Part shown: positions 1-9,622 of the stretch, piece after piece | Layout: every line of letters begins with the position of its first letter | Position numbering within the stretch: the stretch's first letter is position 1 | DNA from: CAIVAT01 sp964455285 | GTDB taxonomy: Bacteria; Bacteroidota; Bacteroidia; Bacteroidales; FEN-979 | Length of the DNA: 64,000 nucleotides | Assembly (NCBI GenBank): GCA_964455285.1 | Contig: CAYVVG010000001.1 | Span: forward strand, 1 to 64,000 | Direction of reading: 5' to 3' | Translations under genes and position numbers: made by a program | The notes under the pieces: generated by a model | Told to the model about the DNA's origin: nothing | Database searches by the model: none | Seen by the model: only the letters and a program-made list of their open reading frames with translations

Positions 1-3000
1 GTAGTGTTTCACGTTGGTATGAACGGGCCACCATCTCGGACAGGCATGCACCTGGTAATCTTCCACCTCCCCGTTCATGGCCAGCCCAAAATAGGTCAGT
101 CCGCCGACGGTATTGAAACGGAACCGGGAATAGGTCTTACCCTGTAAAGCGGTACCCGGCAGGGTGAATGTAAGAGGGTTCACACCCGCAGCAAGAGGCT
201 GGTTGGTAAAGATCTGCTCGCCCGGATCGGCCCAGTCGCCATCTTTGTTGAAATCCATCCAACCGTTAAGGAATCCGTTTACCGAGGCTGTCACCTGGAT
301 CGTGGCCGGCAAACCCACATACATCTTGGTAAGGAAGGCAACGCCATCCTCGTCGTCGCTTACGGCCATGTCATCACCGAGCGAAAGGGTGTTGGGCTGC
401 CCGTCGGTTTCGCCGTCGATCAGGGCTCCCAGCCGGATATTCAGGTACTTTATATGCCGGGCCCCGTTGGAGGAGAGAAGTGTCGGGTAATTGTAGCCGA
501 CCGGTGGCATGTCGGGAGCATCCCCGAAATCCAGTTCTTCGCCCTGCGAACACTCGTCGATGAATACCGGGTAATCTTCCACCTCCCCGTTGGCTGCCGG
601 TCCGTTGAAACCGATGGGTGCGGAACCCGTCCGGAAACGGAACCGTGCATACGACTGCCCCATGGAAGCAGTGGCCGGCACCATGAACGATAAAGCATTG
701 GGTCCTGCGGAAAGCGGCTGACTGATAAATATATGCTCGTTTACCGCTGTCCATGTCCCGTTCAGATCGAAATCGATCCATCCGTCGAGGAAACCGGGTA
801 CCGAAGCAGTCACAGTGATATTTATGGTATTGCCAATCTCCACGACAGCCGGCAGGGTCACCCCGTCTTCGTCGTCGCCCGACGAGATATAGAGGCAGTC
901 GTTGTCGTCGCAGTCCGCCCCGACACTGGGCTGTCCGTCGGGTTCTGAATCCACCTGCCCTCCGAGGAATACGCCGGCAACAATGTTATGTCGCGCCCCG
1001 TTACTGGCCAGCAGGGTCGGGTAGTCGGCCGGATTCGAAAGGACATCCGGCGCATCGCCCCAATCGACTCCGATGATCGAATCGCAATGGTAAACCGTCA
1101 GACAATACACCCCGGCCGTGTCCAGGCAACCATAGGCGTTACCCACCACCACCGAGATCTGGTAGTTGCCCGGCGTTCCAGGACTGTAATACAGGTTCTG
1201 CCCCGAACCAATGGGCGTCATAAAATTCCCGTTGGCGAACCACTGAATATTGGGGTAGGCAGATGCATAGGTGTTGAACGGCGGCAACGCATCGAGCGGC
1301 AACGGGATATAGAGGTGCAGCGTGTCGAAATGACAAATGCTGTCGCACCCTCTCGGGAAGAGGCTCAGGTCGGGTTTGGGATAGATCATGGCACCCGGGG
1401 CAGAGGCCGAACAGCCACTGACAATGTCGGTGATGGTCAGGCTGTAAGTTCCGGCGTGCATGACGGTGATCACCGGCGTGGTCTGCCCGTTGCTCCACTG
1501 GTAAGTGTATTTTGCAGGGTTGTTGGGTGTGGGAACCAGGGTATAGGGCGTTCCTTCGCAACCCGCCTGGAAATTCACGCTGAGTTGCGGAGTTTCATAA
1601 AACGTCACGCATAACGTATCATAGTTTTCGCAACCCGTTATGGTATCGGTGACCTTAACGACGAAAGCCGCAGTGTAAGGCAGGGTGCCGGGCAGGTTGA
1701 TGGTGACCCAGGTGTAAGAGGCCAGGTTGCTGCCGTTGGGACTGAAGGTTGCCCCCGGCGGGTTGCTGGACCATGTGTAGGAAGAGTTGCTGTTGTAATA
1801 CGCCCACAGGGAGAACTGTGAAGTGCCACCGGCCGTCGCACATACCAATCCCTCCCCGTTGATGACCGCCGTCGGAAGGGGTCTTTCGTAGATAAATATG
1901 TGATTCGATGTGTTGGTGCAGCCAAAACTGTTGGATACCTCCACCCAGTAATCGCCGTAGAGTCCTGCATTGTAGCTGCTGTTGGTCGCCCCCGTGACCG
2001 GAATGCCGTCTTTGATCCACTGGTAGGATGATGCACCCGGGCATGCGGAAAGGAGAACAGTATTTCCGGGACAATACATGGTGTCGTTGGCGGTGATGGT
2101 GCAAGTGGGCGTCGGGTTTACCGTGATGGAATGTACCTTGGTGGCGACACAACTTCCCAGGGTCGCCGTAACCGTCACATTGTACGTTCCGGCGGTGAGG
2201 TAGGCATGCTGGGTGGGCGATTCAAACGAAGTCGCCCCGTCGCCGAAGTCCCATTGCAGCTGAAAAACACCCGCCGGGGTTGCCGTAAAGGTGGCATACT
2301 GGTTCTCGCACACCGGGTTGGGGTTGATGGTAAAGTCGATCGCACAGGGCACCGGGTTGGGTGGGTTCCCCCCTCCCCCGCCGCAGTTCCCGATCAGGAT
2401 CTGCACCTGGTTGGTGACGGAGCAGATGCAGTTCGACACGGTAACGCCGAAGATGTAGGATGGGGTCGAAGGACTGAACGTAGCGTTCGGAATGGCATAG
2501 GTGGCATTGGTCGCTCCTGCGATGGGTAAGCCGTTCAGGGTCCACTGGTAGGAACAGTAGGTTGCAGGAACACTGAGGGCAAGGTTGTTGGGCATCGATG
2601 GCAGGCAATAGGACAGAGGTCCGTTCGGCGTGATGGCCGGCATTGCCGGGGGATTGGCGATGGTCACCGTGGTTGAGCCCGAGCCGCCGCAGGTGGAAGC
2701 GGAAACGATGACCCCGGCAGCCGGGGGGCCATGCCACCGGATGTTGACGGTCGATGTCCCCTGTCCGCTCAGGATCGAGCCCCTGTTTGCAAACGGAGGC
2801 AGGATCGACCACTGGAACCCGCCCGGGGGGGTGGGTCCGCTTGCCGTAAAGGTGGTAATGGCATCGACGCACACGGTGGCCGGTCCGCTCACTGTCGGCG
2901 GGCCATATTTATTGACGGTCAGAGTTTGTGGAGCCGATGAGCAAAAAACGCCCGGCGCGATCTCGATCTGCTGAACCGCCTGAATGGTCCAGCTGGGACC

Positions 3001-4665
3001 TCCGGAAAGGAGTATGATGGCGGAACTTTGATCGGGTCCGAACTGGGTCTGAACGGCGCCACTGCCGGAGACGACCGACCAGGTGAACGGGCTGCCGGTC
3101 ACATTGGAGGAGACAGTAAAGGTTTGGTTCTTCCCGGGGCAGACGAGTGCCGGACCGCTGATGGGGTTCAGAATGGGCACTGCAACTACCTTGACGATCT
3201 TGATGGCGCTGGTGTTACAGTAAACCCCGGGAGTAACGGGTGAAGCCGTAACGGTGTATGTGCCCGGTAAATTCCATGTGATGGTCTTGGAAGATCCGGG
3301 ACCCGGCGGAACGGTGGCACCGGCCGGGCTGACACTCCAGGTGGCGGCGGCTGGTGCGAAATAGGTCTCTGATGCCCCCTGGCAGGCCACATCGGTACCG
3401 GCGATGGTGAACACCGGCAGCACATTAACGGTGAATAAGCTGGTGCCGGAGCATCCGGCGAGCGGGTTGTTATAGTTGCATTGCACCTGGTAGGTGCCGG
3501 GAATGTTGAAGGTGATGTTCACCCCTGCCACGTTGCGGTTCTTGTCGTTGAAGGTATAGGTCCCGGGCGAGGCCGTCGTGGTCCATTGATAATAGGTTCC
3601 CGGCATCACGGGCAGGAAAAAGCTCCCGGCCGATCCTGCACAAAGGGGATTGGGTCCGCTGATGGGCAGGTTGGGATATAACACGGGAACCGGCAGGGTC
3701 GTACTGCCCGGACAGGGCGCCGAGCCGCACCCCGGGACCGCAAGTGAAACGGAAGTGGGACCCGGGTATGTGGCATTCCAGACCACTTTTATGCAGTTCG
3801 TACCCGCACCTGAAATGATAGTGCCCCCCGCTGCAGTCCAGTTGTATGTGGAACAGACGACCGGGGTGCAGAATTCCGAGGTATCGCCCGGGCAGACCGT
3901 ACCGAAGCAACAATTCGATTCGATGGTCGGACCGGCTCCGTTCAGCACCGTGATCACAAGCGTCGCCGTATCGGAACAGCCGCAGGGAACCCGGTTATCG
4001 GGCCCCTGCTTGGGCGGTCCGAGATCCGTGGCGGTGAGTGTAACGGTGTATGTCCCCGGCGTGGCATACACGTGTGCCGGAGGATTGGCCAGTGTCGAAG
4101 TGGTCCCATCGCCGAAATCCCACAGGTAGGCCCCTCCTCCCAGGGAGGTGTTGGTGAAATTCACCGGGGTGCCGCTGCATACGGGATTCGGGGTTGCCGT
4201 AAAACCGGCCTGCGGACCGTCGATAAGGCAGACCTGTTGGGTGATCGAATCGTGGCAACCGTTGCCGTTGATGATCACCGTGAGATAACCGGTGGCACCA
4301 TTGCCCCAGGTGATCGTAACGGGATTTCCCGACGGCGAAACCGGAGTACCCCCTGTTACCGACCAGGTGTAAGTATAACCAGGCAGGTTGGGATAAACAG
4401 TATAAACGTGGGGGGTAAGCTTACAGGCTGCAAAGGTGTGTCCAGCCCCACCCGCGGTACCGCCGGGGCAGGAGAAATCGGAGGTGCATATCTCTACTGC
4501 ATCCTTCAGGATAAAATCGGGACAACAAACCTGGGCCATTACCCCGGGCTGTATCCAGGCAAGCAAGGAAATGAAAACCAGGACTGTTTTCGATACCAGT
4601 CTGTTGGAAATATGCAGTAACCTTCTGTTTTTCACCAACTCCGGCAGGGTATAAGTTTTGCTCAT
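1..4665 (-). CDS. Giant secreted PKD/GEVED-domain surface protein, 3' end outside window
   Basis: The reading frame is open from an ATG at 4665 to base 1 (1555 codons, no stop) and continues to the left. The first 45 or so residues form a signal peptide with a long basic n-region ending near VMAQ. The body is a chain of Ig/PKD-like modules rich in Trp, Cys and Pro; clear PKD signatures (FGDGTTS near residue 180, FGDGATS near 805) are visible. Near residues 1198-1535 two similar modules of about 170 residues each start with a DxGDAPD motif and end with NGEVEDY, the hallmark of GEVED domains. Such proteins are large cell-surface adhesins of Bacteroidota, usually exported by the type IX system (family knowledge); the sorting signal would lie outside the window. 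Function beyond adhesion or surface display cannot be told. Confidence 0.85.
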   Translation of the reverse strand, partial: MSKTYTLPELVKNRRLLHISNRLVSKTVLVFISLLAWIQPGVMAQVCCPDFILKDAVEICTSDFSCPGGTAGGAGHTFAACKLTPHVYTVYPNLPGYTYTWSVTGGTPVSPSGNPVTITWGNGATGYLTVIINGNGCHDSITQQVCLIDGPQAGFTATPNPVCSGTPVNFTNTSLGGGAYLWDFGDGTTSTLANPPAHVYATPGTYTVTLTATDLGPPKQGPDNRVPCGCSDTATLVITVLNGAGPTIESNCCFGTVCPGDTSEFCTPVVCSTYNWTAAGGTIISGAGTNCIKVVWNATYPGPTSVSLAVPGCGSAPCPGSTTLPVPVLYPNLPISGPNPLCAGSAGSFFLPVMPGTYYQWTTTASPGTYTFNDKNRNVAGVNITFNIPGTYQVQCNYNNPLAGCSGTSLFTVNVLPVFTIAGTDVACQGASETYFAPAAATWSVSPAGATVPPGPGSSKTITWNLPGTYTVTASPVTPGVYCNTSAIKIVKVVAVPILNPISGPALVCPGKNQTFTVSSNVTGSPFTWSVVSGSGAVQTQFGPDQSSAIILLSGGPSWTIQAVQQIEIAPGVFCSSAPQTLTVNKYGPPTVSGPATVCVDAITTFTASGPTPPGGFQWSILPPFANRGSILSGQGTSTVNIRWHGPPAAGVIVSASTCGGSGSTTVTIANPPAMPAITPNGPLSYCLPSMPNNLALSVPATYCSYQWTLNGLPIAGATNATYAIPNATFSPSTPSYIFGVTVSNCICSVTNQVQILIGNCGGGGGNPPNPVPCAIDFTINPNPVCENQYATFTATPAGVFQLQWDFGDGATSFESPTQHAYLTAGTYNVTVTATLGSCVATKVHSITVNPTPTCTITANDTMYCPGNTVLLSACPGASSYQWIKDGIPVTGATNSSYNAGLYGDYWVEVSNSFGCTNTSNHIFIYERPLPTAVINGEGLVCATAGGTSQFSLWAYYNSNSSYTWSSNPPGATFSPNGSNLASYTWVTINLPGTLPYTAAFVVKVTDTITGCENYDTLCVTFYETPQLSVNFQAGCEGTPYTLVPTPNNPAKYTYQWSNGQTTPVITVMHAGTYSLTITDIVSGCSASAPGAMIYPKPDLSLFPRGCDSICHFDTLHLYIPLPLDALPPFNTYASAYPNIQWFANGNFMTPIGSGQNLYYSPGTPGNYQISVVVGNAYGCLDTAGVYCLTVYHCDSIIGVDWGDAPDVLSNPADYPTLLASNGARHNIVAGVFLGGQVDSEPDGQPSVGADCDDNDCLYISSGDDEDGVTLPAVVEIGNTINITVTASVPGFLDGWIDFDLNGTWTAVNEHIFISQPLSAGPNALSFMVPATASMGQSYARFRFRTGSAPIGFNGPAANGEVEDYPVFIDECSQGEELDFGDAPDMPPVGYNYPTLLSSNGARHIKYLNIRLGALIDGETDGQPNTLSLGDDMAVSDDEDGVAFLTKMYVGLPATIQVTASVNGFLNGWMDFNKDGDWADPGEQIFTNQPLAAGVNPLTFTLPGTALQGKTYSRFRFNTVGGLTYFGLAMNGEVEDYQVHACPRWWPVHTNVKHY

Positions 4666-5214
4666 ATTTCTCTGTTTTACTTGTGAAACCACTTATCATT
4701 CAAATTTCTCATTGCCAGTGCTTCGGTGGACGGAACGGCTCCGGAAATGACAAACTGACAATTCAGTACGCAAATATATATATAATTAGTCTAAATAGAA
4801 ATCATTTAACATTTTTTAACCAAACGGTCACGTTTAATTGCCATAATTTTTATGAAATATCTCTTTGTAATTCAAGTCTAAGCACCCATGCATGAAATCA
4901 TATATTTTTCCTTGTATGGTTCCTAGCATTACCCATTCAGCCTTCTCTGATGGATCTATAAACCCATGCAGAAACAGCTCCCGCTGTGGTGCTCACCTGC
5001 TCAGCCTTCTGACGGATGACGGATTCCTTTTTGCCGGAAAAGAATAGAAGAGGGTTCCCTGCCGCATGTATCGGGCATGACGAAGACAAGCGCCGCAGAA
5101 CTCCCGCGAAACTTTCTGATGGACGAAATCCTGGCTATCTCTTACAAGAGGACAGGGATCACCGGTCAGGCAGCGTGGCCGGGGGTGATCCGGAGGGAAT
5201 GAAAGATCAGGAAC
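4666..5214. other. Intergenic region, no gene seen
   Basis: This 549-bp gap is AT-rich from about 4690 to 4920, which fits a promoter region for the leftward giant gene, then becomes ordinary in composition toward 5214. Short open frames exist on the plus strand but have no recognisable protein features and no promoter. I see no tRNA, no clear terminator hairpin and no repeat. Confidence 0.5.
4771..4778 (-). promoter_or_regulatory. Bacteroidota -7 promoter box for the giant surface protein
   Basis: On the minus strand the bases read TATATTTG, an exact TAnnTTTG match, about 105 bp before the ATG at 4665 in an AT-rich stretch. I see no convincing -33 TTTG at the usual spacing. Inference from motif and position only. 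Confidence 0.4.
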
Positions 5215-6300
5215 TTATTGGAACCACACTCCGTTGGGTGCGATCCCCACACGGTAAGATTTGATCTCGTTGCCCTGATCATCGTAACGGTACATCGTTC
5301 CAGGAGTGACGAAATCGCCCGCGTCGAGGGCAAAGATCTGGCCATTACCCCCGAAGACACCGAATCCATAGAAATACCGGCTGCCGTCAATCAAAGGTTC
5401 TGCAGGGGGCTCTGTGGCACTGATATCCATGGCATATATGCCGTTGAATCCAAACCCTCCTCCGTAAAAGACCTTGAATTTGTCCTTGCTGACCCCGATA
5501 TACTGCGGATGTTTCGTGGATGAGATGATAAACTCGGCGGTTTTCTGGAACGACTGGGCCGAAAGCCTGACCAGCTTTGACGGGGTTTCAAGCACAATGT
5601 TGAAAGCGCTGTCGTACTTGATATAACCGAAACAGAGCACCCATACGTTGTTGCTGCGGTCGGTCACCAGTCCTTTAGGGTTGTGGCCCACATAAACGGT
5701 CTGGACGACACTGTCACCCTGGGGATCGATCACCGACAGGGTCGAATCGACGGTGTAGCCCCCGCCGTTGCAAACGACGATCCTGCCATTCACATAGGAT
5801 ACCTGCTCAGGCCCGGTTCCGACCGGGATGGTCTTTAAAACCGCTCCCGACGTCATGTCGACGGTTTTCACCACTCCGCCTTCTCCCCATTGTGTGATGT
5901 ACCCCTTTCCGTTGTAGGACGTCATGTAGCGGGGCAAACTCAAACCTGTTATCACACCGGTTTCCTTAAAAGTACCGGCATCGGCCACCACGATCGTATC
6001 GGAGAGGTTGAGCACCATGTATGCATTGCCGTTGGCCAGGTGCATGGACTGAAGCAATTTTCCGAGAGGCCGGTGGTTCACTTCACTGAAGATCCCGTTC
6101 CGGACGCTGTCTCCGCCGAAATCATGAAAGCTGACCGAAGCGTTCGACAGGCCGAAGGTTCCTTCGTTGGAGATGAATGCCCCGTTGGAAAACGGCTCGG
6201 GAGGGACAGGGACCGGGTTATCGTCATCTTTTTTACATCCTGAAAAGATGCTCAGAATAAACATCATACCGAGCAGTGGAAGGGGCAGTCTCGCGTTCAT
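5215..6300 (-). CDS. YncE/DUF5074-like beta-propeller lipoprotein
   Basis: A 361-residue lipoprotein: the N-terminus has a short hydrophobic segment ending in the lipobox FSGC (Cys22), followed by an acidic-polar linker (KKDDD) and repeats of the kind found in YncE/YVTN-type beta-propellers, for example VKTVDMTSG, VIDPQGDSVVQTVYVG and a final RYDDQGNEIKSYRVG. Family members are outer-membrane-anchored surface proteins of Bacteroidota, often near TonB receptors for cobalamin or metals. The start is taken at 6300 rather than further upstream because a -7 promoter box covers 6319-6326. It is monocistronic. The ligand is unknown. Confidence 0.75.
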   Translation of the reverse strand: MNARLPLPLLGMMFILSIFSGCKKDDDNPVPVPPEPFSNGAFISNEGTFGLSNASVSFHDFGGDSVRNGIFSEVNHRPLGKLLQSMHLANGNAYMVLNLSDTIVVADAGTFKETGVITGLSLPRYMTSYNGKGYITQWGEGGVVKTVDMTSGAVLKTIPVGTGPEQVSYVNGRIVVCNGGGYTVDSTLSVIDPQGDSVVQTVYVGHNPKGLVTDRSNNVWVLCFGYIKYDSAFNIVLETPSKLVRLSAQSFQKTAEFIISSTKHPQYIGVSKDKFKVFYGGGFGFNGIYAMDISATEPPAEPLIDGSRYFYGFGVFGGNGQIFALDAGDFVTPGTMYRYDDQGNEIKSYRVGIAPNGVWFQ

Positions 6301-6318
6301 TGTACGGATATTTGCCGT

Positions 6319-6326
6319 CAAAGGTA
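6319..6326 (-). promoter_or_regulatory. -7 promoter box of the YncE-like lipoprotein gene
   Basis: The minus strand reads TACCTTTG, an exact TAnnTTTG match 18 bp before the chosen ATG at 6300. It excludes an apparent longer reading frame that would start at 6321. Confidence 0.5.
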
Positions 6327-6348
6327 ATGAAAAGGAAGATGCCGCCGG

Positions 6349-7137
6349 TCAGATCCTGATCCAGATTCCCTCCTCGACGGCATAGGTTCCCGGGAAAAAC
6401 CGCCTGGCTTCTTCGACGAGCGGCAGTGGGTCGTCGTATCGCGCGGAAAAATGCCCGATGAGGAGTTTTTTCACATCCGCTTTCCCCGCGATCTGTGCCG
6501 CCTCCGCCGCTGTGGAGTGCAACGTTTCACGGGCCTGTACCGACCGGTCACTCAGAAAGGTGGCTTCATGGTACAGCAGTCCGGTTTCCCGGATAATGGG
6601 TACGATCGATTCGTCGTAACCGGTGTCGCTGCAATATGCATACGACCGGGCGACCGGTACTTTTCGGGGAGGGCTGAGTTCCCTGAAATGGAACCCGCAG
6701 GTTGGAATACTATGGCTGAGCGGGAAACTGGTCACCCGGAGGTGTTCCTCTTCAAGCAATATCTCCGGGCAGTCATGGCGCAGTGGGTGAAAGCAGAGCG
6801 GGTACCGGAGGATTGTGCAGGATGCGTCGAGTTGCATCCGGAGGATTTCGTCCAGCAGGCCGTGGGCATACACATGCAACTCCTCTTTTCTTCCGAGCAG
6901 ATGCATGGTGTTGAGCAGTCCGATGAGCCCGAAATAATGGTCGCCGTGCAGGTGGCTGATGAAGATATGCCGGATCCGCTGCGCAGAGATTTTATTCTTT
7001 CTGAGCTGGAGTTGCGTCCCCTCCCCGCAATCGATCAAAAAGAAGCGCTCATTTGCGTTGAGCAAATGAGCGCTTAGGTTTCTGTTGCCTGCCGGAACAG
7101 CAGCACTGCTGCCCAGCACCATCAACGAGAAGGTCAT
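6349..7137 (-). CDS. rnz: Ribonuclease Z, compact form
   Basis: A 262-residue metallo-beta-lactamase-fold nuclease that processes tRNA 3' ends. Visible motifs are GSSAAVPAGNRN at the N-terminus, the metal-binding HLHGDH, SDTGYDE, LLYHEATF and GHFSARYDD. The usual length in the phylum is about 300 residues; the missing part is a block of roughly 40 residues between FRELSPPRK and ARSYAYCSDT, the loop that in homologues carries the region between the GF(L)F and the YCSDT motifs. All metal ligands remain. It starts two bases after the stop of rpsA, so the two are very likely one operon. Confidence 0.9.
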   Translation of the reverse strand: MTFSLMVLGSSAAVPAGNRNLSAHLLNANERFFLIDCGEGTQLQLRKNKISAQRIRHIFISHLHGDHYFGLIGLLNTMHLLGRKEELHVYAHGLLDEILRMQLDASCTILRYPLCFHPLRHDCPEILLEEEHLRVTSFPLSHSIPTCGFHFRELSPPRKVPVARSYAYCSDTGYDESIVPIIRETGLLYHEATFLSDRSVQARETLHSTAAEAAQIAGKADVKKLLIGHFSARYDDPLPLVEEARRFFPGTYAVEEGIWIRI

Positions 7138-7139
7138 GG

Positions 7140-9311
7140 TCAGGCCCCGGTGGCGGGTTCTTCAGCAGCAGGTTCTGCAGCTTCGGGTTTTTCCTCATCC
7201 TTCAGTGCCTGGGCATCCCGGGCAAGGTTCTCGGCCTTGACCATGTCGGCCTTGAGGTTGGCAAGTGCGTCGATATCGCCAAGAGTGGTCTTCTCCAGAT
7301 TATCCTTCAGCTTCTTGACCGCTTTTTTGGTATCGCTTTCCTTTTTCAGGTTCGACTTGGACTCCTTGTTCTTTTCGGCGTTCACCGCATCCTGGTGGAT
7401 CTTGGTGTGGCTCAGGATGATCTTTTTATTTTCTTTCGAAAATTCGATCACCTTGAAGTCCATCGCTTCTTCCTCGCGGGCCATGGTGCCGTCTTCCTTA
7501 CCCAGGTGGCGCAACGGGGCGAATCCTTCGACGCCGTATGGCAGGGCCACGATGGCACCTTTATCGTTCAGGCTGACAATGGTGCCCAGGTGGACAGAAC
7601 CCACGGAGAAAACGTTCTCGAAAACATCCCAGGGATTCTCTTCCAGTTGCTTATGACCGAGGCTCAGGCGGCGGTTGTCGACATCGACATCGAGTACCAT
7701 GACATCGATCCGTTCGCCGATCTTGGTAAATTCAGCCGGGTGCTTGATCTTCTTCGACCAGCTGAGGTCGGAGATGTGGATCAGTCCGTCGACGCCCTCT
7801 TCCAGTTCGACAAAGATGCCGAAGTTGGTGAAGTTCCGCACGGTAGCGGTATGTTTCGACCGGAGGGGGTATTTCTCCTTGATGTTGGTCCAGGGGTCGG
7901 GAATGAGCTGCTTGATGCCCATGGACATCTTGCGCTCTTCGCGGTCGAGGGTAAGAATAACGGCTTCCACTTCCTGTCCCACTTTCAGGAAATCGTGGGC
8001 GGTACGCAGGTGCTGCGACCACGACATTTCCGAGACATGGATCAGGCCTTCGACGCCGGTGGCGATCTCGATGAAAGCGCCGTAATCGGCGATCACGACC
8101 ACCTTGCCCTTGACTTTGTCGCCCACTTTGAGGCCATTGTCGAGGGAATCCCACGGGTGCGGGGTAAGTTGTTTGAGACCCAGGGCGATACGCTTCTTGT
8201 TCTCGTCGAAATCGAGGATAACGACCTTGATCTTCTGGTCGAGTTTGACGATCTCCTCGGGGTGGTTGATACGGCCCCAGCTGAGGTCGGTAATGTGCAC
8301 CAGTCCGTCGACACCGCCGAGATCGACGAAGACTCCGTAGCTGGTGATGTTCTTCACCGTTCCCTCCAGGATCTGACCCTTTTCGAGTTTCTTGATGATC
8401 TCGGCTTTCTGGGCTTCCAGTTCATCTTCGATCAGGGCTTTGTGCGAAACAACCACGTTCTTGTATTCGTGGTTGATCTTCACAACCTTGAATTCCATCA
8501 CTTTATCAACGAACACATCGTAGTCGCGGATCGGCTTGACATCGATCTGCGAGCCGGGCAGGAAGGCCTCGATGCCGAAGATATCGACGATAAGACCGCC
8601 CTTGGTGCGTGATTTCACATAACCCTTGATGATCTCCTGCTTTTCGTAGGCGTCGTTGATGCGCTCCCAGGATTTCAGGATCCGCGCTTTCTTGTGCGAA
8701 AGGAGCAGCTGTCCGCTGATATCTTCCTGGTTCTCGATATAGACTTCGATCTTGTCGCCGACCTTCAGATCGGGATTGTACCGGAACTCGTTCTGCTGGA
8801 TCACACCGTCGCTCTTGAAGCCGATATTGACGATGACTTCGCGGTTGGTCATGGCGACCACGGTGCCTTCGATCACTTCGTGGTCCTGGATGGCCCTCAG
8901 TGTCTGGTCGTAGGCATCTTCCAGGCGTGTACGTTCTTCGCTGGAGTAAATTTCGTGTTTCTTTCCGATGGCATCCCAGTCAAATTCCTGGGGGGCGACG
9001 GGTTTCTCATACACTCTCTTCGGAGCGGGGGTAACCGGTTCAGCAACAGCCGGGGCCGGCTCTTCGGCGGTCTCCGCCACCGGGGTCTCCCCTGTTTCGG
9101 CAACGGGTTCTGCAACGGGTTCTGCAACAGGTTCTGCAACAGGTTCTGCAACAGGTTCTGCAACGGATTCTGCAACAGGTTCTGCAACGGATTCTGCAAC
9201 AGGTTCTGTTACCGTTTCAGCGGCAGAATTGATTTCATTCTCGGTATTCGTTAAGGTTTCGGCCACGAATTCGGCCTGGGGTTCCATGTTGTCATGGGTT
9301 TCTTCTGACAT
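7140..9311 (-). CDS. rpsA: 30S ribosomal protein S1 with long VAEP-repeat N-terminus
   Basis: A 723-residue protein with six S1 RNA-binding repeats from about residue 145 on, seen as the series GTVVAMTNREVIVNIG, GYVKSRTKGGLIVDI, GTVKNITSYGVFVDLGG, GKVVVIADYGAFIEI, ATVRNFTNFGIFVELEEG and GTIVSLNDKGAIVAL. The C-terminus is a Lys/Glu-rich tail ending in an Ala/Glu-Pro stretch. The first 90 residues are a low-complexity acidic extension made of tandem VAEP units. S1 recruits mRNA to the ribosome, which matters in Bacteroidota because Shine-Dalgarno signals are weak. It is co-directional with rnz, two bases downstream. Confidence 0.95.
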   Translation of the reverse strand: MSEETHDNMEPQAEFVAETLTNTENEINSAAETVTEPVAESVAEPVAESVAEPVAEPVAEPVAEPVAEPVAETGETPVAETAEEPAPAVAEPVTPAPKRVYEKPVAPQEFDWDAIGKKHEIYSSEERTRLEDAYDQTLRAIQDHEVIEGTVVAMTNREVIVNIGFKSDGVIQQNEFRYNPDLKVGDKIEVYIENQEDISGQLLLSHKKARILKSWERINDAYEKQEIIKGYVKSRTKGGLIVDIFGIEAFLPGSQIDVKPIRDYDVFVDKVMEFKVVKINHEYKNVVVSHKALIEDELEAQKAEIIKKLEKGQILEGTVKNITSYGVFVDLGGVDGLVHITDLSWGRINHPEEIVKLDQKIKVVILDFDENKKRIALGLKQLTPHPWDSLDNGLKVGDKVKGKVVVIADYGAFIEIATGVEGLIHVSEMSWSQHLRTAHDFLKVGQEVEAVILTLDREERKMSMGIKQLIPDPWTNIKEKYPLRSKHTATVRNFTNFGIFVELEEGVDGLIHISDLSWSKKIKHPAEFTKIGERIDVMVLDVDVDNRRLSLGHKQLEENPWDVFENVFSVGSVHLGTIVSLNDKGAIVALPYGVEGFAPLRHLGKEDGTMAREEEAMDFKVIEFSKENKKIILSHTKIHQDAVNAEKNKESKSNLKKESDTKKAVKKLKDNLEKTTLGDIDALANLKADMVKAENLARDAQALKDEEKPEAAEPAAEEPATGA
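9100..9207. repeat. 12-bp tandem repeat coding VAEP in rpsA
   Basis: About nine copies of a 12-bp unit (plus strand gcaacaggttct with one- or two-base variants) stand head to tail within rpsA. Each copy encodes one VAEP or VAES tetrapeptide, so gain or loss keeps the reading frame. Confidence 0.9.
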
Positions 9312-9622
9312 GATTCAAACTTTTCTCTGTGGAGGCACCGGGAGTGCCTGCCGGGTTCAACATTTGGTTAACTGGCAGGGATTTGCATAAAGAACGAACC
9401 GCGTTTCCGCCCTTTCTGAAACGGGGTGCAAAGATAGAAAGAATTATTGAGATACTAAAGATTTTTCAACCCATCCAGCCTGGTATTGAGGATAATCGAT
9501 GGAGTATCCCGGATAGCTGTTCCGGTTCCACTTCACATTATGTTAGGAAAAAGTAAAATACAAAGTTGCTTTCTTTTCATGAATAGATTAACTTAGTGCC
9601 TTAAATGTTAAATCGTTATATC
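9312..9622. other. Divergent intergenic region between rpsA and a secreted protein gene
   Basis: The 311-bp gap holds the leftward rpsA promoter box (9429-9436) and the long rpsA leader. On the right, the stretch before the ATG at 9623 is AT-rich but shows no exact TAnnTTTG box. No RNA gene or repeat was recognised. Confidence 0.5.
9429..9436 (-). promoter_or_regulatory. -7 promoter box of rpsA-rnz
   Basis: The minus strand reads TATCTTTG, an exact TAnnTTTG match about 118 bp before the rpsA ATG. The implied leader of about 110 nt is long for this window and could carry autoregulation of S1, which is inference. Confidence 0.45.

Noticed and set aside
5016..5264. Short plus-strand frame in the gap after the giant surface protein
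   Set aside because: Composition is random-looking, it runs into the convergent lipoprotein gene and has no promoter box.
7395..9254. Two long plus-strand frames opposite rpsA
   Set aside because: The Asp/Val/Phe-rich text is the antisense of S1 repeats; no promoter, signal or family match.
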